Assembly (NCBI GenBank): GCA_035294465.1
Contig: DATGKW010000056.1
Span: 1 to 21,366 of the forward strand
Reading direction: 5' to 3'
Length of the DNA stretch: 21,366 nucleotides
Origin: Paraktedonobacter sp035294465
GTDB taxonomy: Bacteria > Chloroflexota > Ktedonobacteria > Ktedonobacterales > Ktedonobacteraceae
Shown piece after piece: positions 16,158-21,366 of the stretch; position 1 is the stretch's first letter, and every line of letters starts with the position of its first letter. The notes below the pieces were generated by a model. It was given only the letters and a program-made list of their open reading frames with translations, searched no databases and was not told the origin of the DNA. The position numbers and the translations under genes were made by a program.

Positions 16158-17543
16158 ATGTCTCAAGAAGCAGAGATCTCTGTTTGTATCTTTTCGGCAT
16201 TCGATACTGGAATTGTCATTGATACGGCATCGCTCAATTTAGAACAGTATCGAGACTATGCTAATAAAACAATGCTTTATCTCCAGGAGAGCTATCCTAA
16301 AGCGAAGTGGACACAGGAGGATGCGTTTGCCCTTCATGGATCAGATGATGCAATAGACTTCTTCCCTACGCTCAATCTTAGTTTTGTCAAAGCAATTTGT
16401 CCTTTGTTGCTGGCTGAACGGGTCCTAAATCTTAGTCTTCCCAATGGCACAAGGTGTACTGCTCATTTTTCTGAATCGGTCGTCTATTTCCATACATTTA
16501 GTGCTGGGACAGTTAGCCTCGAAGCCGTCCTGAATTGGGACAAGCCGTATACATCAGAAGATCTGCACCAGATTAACCGCTATCTTCTAATGCGGCTTGC
16601 TCCTCTGGTCGAACCTCAACTTCCAAGTATCATACAGGCATTTGTTAAAGGCGTCCATCATTCAAAATGTCCTCTCTACATTCCGCCGTTTGCGGAACTA
16701 GTGCCAGCTACGACGACACGAAACTTTCTTTACTGGTCACATTTTGTCTATGTTGCCCGGGCTGATGAAGTGAAAAGTTTAAATGCTAGTATCAATTGTC
16801 TCAAGCCTCTGATGATGCCTATTAACGACAAGAAGGTAGAAAATATGGCTCTCAGAAGCGACCGTTATATTTACTTTGGCTGGGGTAGATCTATGATTGG
16901 GTGCCTGAGATCCCTCCCGCATCAATCTATATCCTCGTATGTTCACGCATTGGAAACCAGAAATTATCTCTGGAAAACTCTCTATGATCTTGATCGAGGT
17001 TTGCGCAATGCTGTCGTGGAAGTGCGAAAAATTCGTTCTGAAGAGGAAGCCAGTAAGCTTTCTGAGAATCTCCGCGCGCTCGATTTTCGTATCAAGGAAA
17101 TACTCGAAGGTTTTGATTCCTTCAAATTAACATTCGATCACGAAAAGATCTGGCTAATGAAGCAGCTTGACGAAAATTGGCTTACGAGAGAGCTTGTTAA
17201 TAGTCTACAAACCCGTTTGCAATCTTTTCAGGACTTCTATGACTTTAGTGAGGAAACGACCAGACGTTTAGAAGAGAAACGGTTGCAAAATATATTGAAC
17301 GTAATAGCTGTATTCTCGACAGCTGGTGCTATTACCAGTATTATCAATTTTTTTGATACAAAGAATCAACTATCGATTTTTTCTCGTGGTATACTGTTAG
17401 GCCTATTTCTTCTATTGGTTATTTGTGTGTACCTGATAGCAGTAAGAGTGTCACGAGCACGCAGGCAAGCAACCTTTCTGGATAAGGGTGACGCTAAGAG
17501 GAAAGATATACATAGTGAATCAGCGGAGGAAAAAGCAGACTAA
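16158..17543 (+). CDS. Orphan protein of unknown function with two C-terminal membrane helices
   Basis: A 461-residue protein I do not recognise. ATG 16158 follows AAAGGG at nine bases; the in-frame ATG 16119, 13 codons earlier, has no ribosome site but is possible. Residues 1-260 look like an alpha/beta globular region with no catalytic motif I can name. Residues about 265-375 are charged helices, probably coiled, ending in ETTRRLEEKRLQ. Two membrane helices follow (about 378-399 and 411-431) with only about 11 residues between, then a basic-to-acidic 30-residue tail. A soluble domain, long helices and a terminal helical hairpin recall CorA-like channel architecture, but the GMN signature between the helices is absent. 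The gene is AT-rich: a hand count of 16801-16860 gives 26 of 60 G+C, against 37 of 60 for 8641-8700 in gatD. It may be a horizontally acquired gene with a strong promoter. Confidence 0.75.
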   Translation: MSQEAEISVCIFSAFDTGIVIDTASLNLEQYRDYANKTMLYLQESYPKAKWTQEDAFALHGSDDAIDFFPTLNLSFVKAICPLLLAERVLNLSLPNGTRCTAHFSESVVYFHTFSAGTVSLEAVLNWDKPYTSEDLHQINRYLLMRLAPLVEPQLPSIIQAFVKGVHHSKCPLYIPPFAELVPATTTRNFLYWSHFVYVARADEVKSLNASINCLKPLMMPINDKKVENMALRSDRYIYFGWGRSMIGCLRSLPHQSISSYVHALETRNYLWKTLYDLDRGLRNAVVEVRKIRSEEEASKLSENLRALDFRIKEILEGFDSFKLTFDHEKIWLMKQLDENWLTRELVNSLQTRLQSFQDFYDFSEETTRRLEEKRLQNILNVIAVFSTAGAITSIINFFDTKNQLSIFSRGILLGLFLLLVICVYLIAVRVSRARRQATFLDKGDAKRKDIHSESAEEKAD

Positions 17544-17779
17544 TGTGCGTAGGTGCAAGCTGAAGCTAAGAAGTCGGTTGCGTACCTGAGCCTGCCAGGT
17601 CGGTAGAAGTTCATTGGGGCCAAGTGATGAAAGATCGTTCTACTTCTGTACAGTCATTTTCTGCTATTCTCATAATTATCAAGTAGTTTGCATTTATCTT
17701 TCACTCACCGTTTCTTCAGTCCTACGCATACTATGCTATCTTGGATGCACGCGGATCTGCAACATCTGTCTCATTTGTG
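17544..17779. other. Intergenic stretch upstream of the PanC-like gene
   Basis: Between the orphan membrane-protein gene and the PanC-like gene promoter. An imperfect inverted repeat (AGGT-GCAA near 17551 with TTGCGTACCT near 17578) was seen but lacks a T-run. The open frame running through 17614-17844 is Cys-rich, precedes the promoter and is not considered coding. No clear terminator. Confidence 0.35.
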
Positions 17780-17808
17780 TTGACGCTTCAGGCTGTGCCC
17801 ATTACAAT
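17780..17808 (+). promoter_or_regulatory. Promoter of the PanC-like gene
   Basis: TTGACG (17780-17785), 17-base spacer, TACAAT (17803-17808). Start near 17815 gives a leader of about 40 bases to ATG 17857. Its position decides against the long upstream extension of the reading frame. Confidence 0.72.
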
Positions 17809-17856
17809 AGCACTCAAATTTGTCGTACCCAATGCCTTTCCTGGATGGAACGCACG

Positions 17857-18744
17857 ATGCGCATTATACACAGCCTCGATGAAATGACCGAAACTGCCCG
17901 CGGCTGGCTGGCCGGGGGGCCTGTCGGGTTCATTCCTACCTCTGGCCGTTTGCATGCCGGCCACTTCTCACTGGTAGATGCAGCTCGCAAAGAATGTGAG
18001 GTGACAGTTGTCAGTATTTTTGGAGAAAAAGGAAAATCCCATACGCCCGATCAGGGGCCGGGCTTGATGTACGATCTGTCTAGAGATGTGCAATTGCTGG
18101 ATTCTCTTCAGGTCGATGTTGTCTTTATTCCACGTCCTGAAGATATCTATCCTCCTACCTTCGCCACCTATGTTATAGCTTCCGGCCCTGTTGTTGAGCG
18201 TCTGGAGTGTTCCCTGGCCAGGGATCAGGCCCGCTATGTAGCCACCGTTTTTACAAAGCTCTTGCAGCTTATTCGCCCGGATATTGCATATTTTGGCCAG
18301 AAAAGCGCGCAGAAGGTTGCCCTGGTTCGTTGTCTTATTCACGATCTCTGTATTGATACGAGCCTGCGCGTCTTGCCTACTGTTCGAGAAGGGGATGGTC
18401 TTGCGGTCAGCAATGCCAATGCTTTGCTCACACCCGCCGAGCGCCAGGCAGCTCCCCTGCTCTATCGGGCGCTACTGCGTGCTAAAGCCTTGATTGAGCA
18501 AGGGGAACGCCGGGTTTCGTTTTTAGAGCAAACGATGACTGATCTTCTCTCCTCTTCGCCGCTCTTGCGCCTGGATTATGTGACCATTTGCGATCCCTCT
18601 ACTTTTGCTGAGCTCGACCGCTTGCCCGATCTTGTCCCCACCCGTGGCTCGCCTGGGTTTCTCCTGGCTATAGCCGCGCATATCGGTTCTGTACGCCTGA
18701 CCGACAATATCCAGTTTACCAGGGACGGCTACTGGCTCATGTAA
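17857..18744 (+). CDS. Divergent pantoate-beta-alanine ligase (PanC) homologue
   Basis: A 295-residue nucleotidyltransferase-fold protein clearly related to PanC, which joins pantoate and beta-alanine through a pantoyl-adenylate. The start MRIIHSLDEM resembles PanC starts and follows GGA-rich bases; ATG 17845 is an alternative. Retained: H33-AGH36 (the HxGH ATP motif), K149 in YFGQK, and the framework RPDIAYFGQK, TVREGDGLAVS and LTPAERQAA. Altered: the pantoate loop normally SIFVNPxQF is SIFGEKGKS (E57 and K60 for Asn and Gln); RPGHF is replaced by ARDQA; KDxQQ is KSAQK; SSRN is S185-NAN, losing the Arg. So most residues that bind pantoate and the adenylate are missing, and normal PanC activity is doubtful. 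No panB, panD or panE is adjacent. It may use another carboxylate or have lost catalysis. Confidence 0.85.
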   Translation: MRIIHSLDEMTETARGWLAGGPVGFIPTSGRLHAGHFSLVDAARKECEVTVVSIFGEKGKSHTPDQGPGLMYDLSRDVQLLDSLQVDVVFIPRPEDIYPPTFATYVIASGPVVERLECSLARDQARYVATVFTKLLQLIRPDIAYFGQKSAQKVALVRCLIHDLCIDTSLRVLPTVREGDGLAVSNANALLTPAERQAAPLLYRALLRAKALIEQGERRVSFLEQTMTDLLSSSPLLRLDYVTICDPSTFAELDRLPDLVPTRGSPGFLLAIAAHIGSVRLTDNIQFTRDGYWLM

Positions 18745-18804
18745 TTCACCTATCTCTTCTGCGCTGAATAGAGCGAGGCAGCTTGTCCGCGTCGTGAGCA
18801 GCAT

Positions 18805-18837
18805 AAAAATCCGGGCGCCCAAATAAGACGCCCGGAT
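18805..18837 (-). terminator. Intrinsic terminator of the NYN-domain gene
   Basis: On the minus strand a perfect nine-base GC-rich stem (18837-18829 with 18817-18809), an 11-base loop, then five T (complement of 18805-18809). It begins 17 bases beyond the stop of the NYN gene. The same stem may also slow plus-strand readthrough from the PanC-like gene, though without T-run on that side. Confidence 0.88.
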
Positions 18838-18854
18838 AGAGATGGCTCTACGAA

Positions 18855-20180
18855 CTAGCGCACAAATTGCTTCAATACCTCGTCGACTCCAGGATGGTTA
18901 CGATTGAGACGCAGGTCCTCCGCTCCCGAAGGATCAGTCTGCAAGAGCAAAATGCCCTGCTGGATACATGTATTCAGCAATTCGCGCGCGGACTCACGCG
19001 TTAACCGCCCACGGAAGCGATTCTTCGGGTTAACGGGGTCGCCGATGAAATTTGAAACGCCAATCACCGTGCGCCATGACCAGTTGCGGTCAATATAGTC
19101 AAGGAACTGCAAGAATTGAGGATCAAGCGCATCCATCGGATACGGTTGGTACTGCGATGGGGGCGTATTCAAGGAGATCGCGGGCATACTCCCCGTGTTT
19201 CCTGTGAGAGAGCCAAAGGTGCCATTCCCTGTTGTAGTCACTCCAGTGGGGCTTCCCCCTGGAACCAGGGGAACAAACTGATTGGCACTGCTAATGAGAT
19301 CTCGGCTGACGGTTCCCGGTATACCAACAACAATCACAGTTTTGTTCAGGCGTAATTTCAAACGGGCGCTGATACGTGTAAAATCTTTATCCCCGGTCAT
19401 CAAAACGAAAGTAGAGATACTGGGCCGATCAAAGACAGTTTCAATAATATCCATCAGCATATTCAAGTCAACGGTGCTTTGCACCACTGTACTTTGAACG
19501 ATCGTGCTCGCACCACTCCCGCTGATGGCAGGTACATGACCGGTATTACCGGTGGAGTGCATCGGCGAAGGAGGGGGATACCCCAGTGGCCCCGTATTGC
19601 CCCCGCCAAATCCTAAGGGCCCCGATGGGGGCGTTTGCTCGTAAGCACCAGCATACGAGGAATTCTGTCGCGCGGATTCACCCTGCTGATAGTCGGTGGG
19701 ATCAAAGTTGTCCCCAGACCTTCCCTTGTTCTCAACACGAGGGCGCTCCTCCGTGTCATCTGCGTCCAGATTAGAATTGTCCTGGTATGCGGACCAATCC
19801 CCACCCAGATGTTGGGAGGTAACTGCCGGCAGTGGTCCCGAGTTACCAAGCGGCCCACTTGGCCATTGGCGATAGCCGTACCCCTGCTCGTTGCCCAGCG
19901 CTCCCGTTGTAGCACCGCTGCTATAATGCACCGTTCCCATGCGAATACGATCACGTTGCTTGGCCGGGCAATCTATCCGGTCAATCATCGCTGCGGTCAA
20001 ACTGCCTTTAAACGGCTCAGGCTGACGAGACCAATCCGCATAGGCGCGGGCCACCATCACGGTACCATAACGGCGTGCGACGGCTATCAGCTCCTGGGGA
20101 TCAGGCTCCCGCCGCTGGATATTCAGCATACTATAACGGATGTTCTCAAAATCGATGAATAATGCTATATCTTCAGGCAC
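18855..20180 (-). CDS. NYN (PIN-like) domain protein split by a long low-complexity insert, with C-terminal helical domain
   Basis: A 441-residue cytoplasmic protein. NYN domains are PIN-fold, metal-dependent RNases. The first half (1-80) holds ALFIDFENIRYS with D10 and N13; the second half (about 232-310) holds TVDLNMLMDIIETVF with D238, and FVLMTGDKDF with D264 and D266, so the acidic cluster is complete. Between them lie about 150 residues rich in Gly, Ser, Asn, Pro and Gln, with repeated SGPLG and TGNTGxxPAIS motifs; the latter recurs in a second linker at about 315-345. Residues about 350-441 (FLDYIDRNWSWRTVIGVSNFIG, RESARELLNTCIQQGIL) form a winged-helix-like domain. GTG 20180 was chosen because AGAGGAG lies six bases upstream; a frame extension to GTG 20252 has no ribosome site. 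It is divergent from an HxlR regulator gene. Confidence 0.88.
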   Translation of the reverse strand: MPEDIALFIDFENIRYSMLNIQRREPDPQELIAVARRYGTVMVARAYADWSRQPEPFKGSLTAAMIDRIDCPAKQRDRIRMGTVHYSSGATTGALGNEQGYGYRQWPSGPLGNSGPLPAVTSQHLGGDWSAYQDNSNLDADDTEERPRVENKGRSGDNFDPTDYQQGESARQNSSYAGAYEQTPPSGPLGFGGGNTGPLGYPPPSPMHSTGNTGHVPAISGSGASTIVQSTVVQSTVDLNMLMDIIETVFDRPSISTFVLMTGDKDFTRISARLKLRLNKTVIVVGIPGTVSRDLISSANQFVPLVPGGSPTGVTTTGNGTFGSLTGNTGSMPAISLNTPPSQYQPYPMDALDPQFLQFLDYIDRNWSWRTVIGVSNFIGDPVNPKNRFRGRLTRESARELLNTCIQQGILLLQTDPSGAEDLRLNRNHPGVDEVLKQFVR

Positions 20181-20294
20181 ATTCTTCTCCTCTCTGGGAG
20201 AAACCGCACAAACCAAGATTTCTGATTGTTCAAGTACTCGGACATATCTCACTCAACGGTCAGATATTTGCGCTCTTGCTATCCTCATGCTATG

Positions 20295-20323
20295 AGCATA
20301 TCATACTTTTTAAGTAAAGTCGA
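20295..20323 (-). promoter_or_regulatory. Promoter of the NYN gene
   Basis: On the minus strand TCGACT (20323-20318), 17 bases, TATGCT (20300-20295); four of six consensus bases in each. The -35 touches the left arm of the inverted repeat at 20312-20341. Confidence 0.5.
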
Positions 20324-20341
20324 GTGGTCTGTGCTTTACTT
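20312..20341. promoter_or_regulatory. Perfect 8-base inverted repeat bridging two divergent promoters (likely operator)
   Basis: AAGTAAAG (20312-20319) and CTTTACTT (20334-20341) with a 14-base centre. Each arm overlaps the -35 region of one divergent promoter, so one bound dimer could control both the NYN gene and the HxlR gene. The HxlR protein is the obvious candidate ligand, by inference. Confidence 0.55.
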
Positions 20342-20363
20342 TCTGTAGTAACTATGGTATAGT
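20335..20363 (+). promoter_or_regulatory. Promoter of the HxlR regulator gene
   Basis: TTTACT (20335-20340), 17 bases, TATAGT (20358-20363). A second perfect inverted repeat, TAACTAT (20349-20355) and ATAGTTA (20372-20378), brackets the -10 and start site and could be an autoregulatory site. Confidence 0.65.
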
Positions 20364-20434
20364 CTTGTCAAATAGTTATGTAAGGGCTTTTCCTATCTTT
20401 TTGAGACGTTGCCCTGCACACAGAATACAGTACT

Positions 20435-20827
20435 ATGGAACCGACGACATCTACAACCCGTACATATTCTCGTCCTCTTCCCTCCGATAATTCAACCTGT
20501 CCGGTTGCGCTCACCGCTAAAATCATCAGTGGTAAGTGGACTTTGCTTATTATCCGCGATTTGGCCTCCGGTGTCAAACGCTTCAATCAACTCGAACGGT
20601 CTCTCCGAGGAATCAGCCCGAAGACACTTTCCGAACGCTTACGCTCCCTGGAGGAAGAAGGTATTGTCCAGCGACAGACCTTCGCTGAGGTGCCGCCTCG
20701 GGTCGAATATTCGCTGACCGAGAAAGGCCGTGATCTCGTCGAGGTAATCACCTGTATGCGCTGTTATGGCAATCGCTGGCTTTGCAATTCCAGGGCATTG
20801 AACTGCCCATCAGATGCTCTACCCTGA
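20435..20827 (+). CDS. HxlR family winged-helix transcriptional regulator
   Basis: A 130-residue MarR-like winged-helix dimer of the HxlR (DUF24) family. Signatures run in order: CPVALTAKIISGKWTLLIIRDL (C22 to about 43), KRFNQLERSLRGISPKTLSERL for the recognition helix (about 48-69), and the wing VPPRVEYSLTEKGRDL. The conserved N-terminal Cys (C22 in DNSTCPV) is the residue that senses electrophiles or oxidants in characterised members, so redox control is possible. Further Cys at the C-terminus (CMRC, C-terminal NC) are less usual. No clear Shine-Dalgarno precedes ATG 20435; the leader is about 65 bases. Divergent from the NYN gene with two palindromes in the shared region, consistent with control of itself and of its neighbour. 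Confidence 0.93.
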   Translation: MEPTTSTTRTYSRPLPSDNSTCPVALTAKIISGKWTLLIIRDLASGVKRFNQLERSLRGISPKTLSERLRSLEEEGIVQRQTFAEVPPRVEYSLTEKGRDLVEVITCMRCYGNRWLCNSRALNCPSDALP

Positions 20828-20924
20828 CTTTGATCGAGCACGCACTGTTTCCTCCTGACTTTTCTTTTTTGCTCCGTTTCGCCTCATCCCTATGAGTCCC
20901 TGTCACTTCTTTGCCTCAATAGAG

Positions 20925-20946
20925 AAAAACCGGGGATGCACCCCGG
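20925..20946 (-). terminator. Intrinsic terminator of the right-end small gene
   Basis: On the minus strand a perfect six-base GC stem CCGGGG/CCCCGG (20946-20941 with 20935-20930), five-base loop and five T (complement of 20925-20929). It lies 37 bases past the stop of the gene ending at 20984. The stem also lies downstream of the convergent HxlR gene. Confidence 0.8.
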
Positions 20947-20983
20947 CTCTTTGGCCAACGTAGAAAGCCCGTTGTTTGCAGAT

Positions 20984-21283
20984 TTAAAGGGAAGCGCCGA
21001 TCAGCTCGCGATTATGATCAGTCAGAAAGCGACGAAGGGTTCCCTCGATTTCTTCTGATTCGCGCTCGCCGGGCTCTTCAACTAGGCTTTCCGCCTGACA
21101 GAGCAGGTCATATAAACCGGCGATGTCATAGCGTAATTGCACCTGTAGCTGGCCGCTACTGTTAAATCCTTCAACAAACAGGCCATCCTCTTCTTCATGA
21201 ATGGCTATGCTTCTTACGCCGAGCTGATCCAACACTTGACCCACCGCATGCAAAATGCTCGCATAACTAAACGTGGCCCGCAT
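20984..21283 (-). CDS. Small hypothetical protein
   Basis: A 99-residue acidic, soluble protein with no signal peptide or membrane helix and no motif I recognise. It starts MRATFSYASILHAVGQVLDQLG, a helix, then strands (SIAIHEEEDGLFVEGF, QLQVQLRYD) and a second helical half (LYDLLCQAESLVEE to the end), suggesting one compact alpha/beta domain. GGGAGG lies five bases upstream of ATG 21283. The frame continues open to 21349, but that part covers the promoter and is unlikely to be translated. A terminator follows, so it seems to be a single-gene unit. Confidence 0.8.
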   Translation of the reverse strand: MRATFSYASILHAVGQVLDQLGVRSIAIHEEEDGLFVEGFNSSGQLQVQLRYDIAGLYDLLCQAESLVEEPGERESEEIEGTLRRFLTDHNRELIGASL

Positions 21284-21322
21284 TGATCCCTCCCTAAATG
21301 TTGTGGAGTTAGATAGACAACC

Positions 21323-21349
21323 ATTGTACTTGATAGACTGCACTGTCAA
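21323..21349 (-). promoter_or_regulatory. Promoter of the right-end small gene, short spacer
   Basis: On the minus strand a perfect TTGACA (21349-21344) and TACAAT (21328-21323), but separated by only 15 bases. Short spacers like this weaken basal activity and occur at promoters that need an activator that distorts DNA. Confidence 0.5.
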
Positions 21350-21366
21350 CCCGAGATACGAGGCTG

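Noticed and set aside
16158..17543. Calling the orphan gene a CorA magnesium channel or a defence effector
   Set aside because: The GMN signature is missing and no defence gene is adjacent; only the general layout is similar.
17614..17856. Upstream extension of the PanC-like frame (81 extra residues)
   Set aside because: Cys-rich, unlike any PanC N-terminus, and lies across and upstream of the promoter at 17780-17808.
20181..20252. Upstream extension of the NYN frame to GTG 20252
   Set aside because: No ribosome site there, whereas GTG 20180 has AGAGGAG six bases upstream and starts right before the first NYN strand.
21284..21349. Upstream extension of the right-end small gene
   Set aside because: Covers the likely promoter; ATG 21283 has a strong Shine-Dalgarno.
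1..21366. CRISPR array, transposase, integrase, prophage, tRNA or rRNA genes
   Set aside because: No regularly spaced repeats, recombinase motifs, phage proteins or RNA-gene signatures were seen on either strand.

Overview
The window reads as chromosomal DNA of a free-living bacterium, most likely a Chloroflexota of the Ktedonobacteria type. That placement is an inference from gene content (MurT/GatD, a Ser/Thr kinase with an extracytoplasmic beta-propeller, many lipoproteins, ABATE/CGNR and HxlR regulators, an NYN protein) and from the mid-to-high GC; no comparison could be run. I find 16 complete genes and one truncated at the left edge, plus several well-formed sigma70-like promoters, three intrinsic terminators and several inverted repeats in promoter regions. 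There are no rRNA or tRNA genes, CRISPR arrays or insertion sequences.

Layout. 1-787: 5' part of a minus-strand gene, possibly a glycoside-hydrolase-type protein. 1137-2711: a two-gene plus-strand operon, a small winged-helix-ending protein and a multi-pass membrane protein with a HAMP-like tail. 2729-4423 (minus): beta-helix lipoprotein with a membrane tail. 4740-8883 (plus): cell-wall block of a D-Ala-D-Ala carboxypeptidase, then murT and gatD, ending in an intrinsic terminator. 9055-9867 (plus): NAGPA-type lipoprotein. 10058-10813 (minus): LamG-like lipoprotein, divergent from an ABATE/CGNR zinc-finger regulator at 11076-11669. 11814-14366: transmembrane Ser/Thr kinase. 14451-14834: cupredoxin lipoprotein. 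14953-15825 (minus): methyltransferase. 16158-17543: AT-rich orphan membrane protein. 17857-18744: PanC-like protein with altered active-site motifs. 18855-20180 (minus): NYN-domain protein, divergent from an HxlR regulator at 20435-20827. 20984-21283 (minus): small unknown protein.

How it fits together. The clearest functional unit is peptidoglycan work: MurT-GatD amidates the glutamate of lipid II and the neighbouring carboxypeptidase trims stem peptides; both transcription units appear to start from the same extended -10 sequence. Many of the other products are exported (four further lipoproteins and the kinase sensor domain), so much of the window concerns the cell surface. I do not see a canonical defence island. 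The most unusual items are the divergent PanC homologue, the NYN domain split by a long low-complexity insert, the AT-rich orphan with a two-helix membrane end, and the symmetrical repeat bridging the NYN/HxlR divergent promoters.
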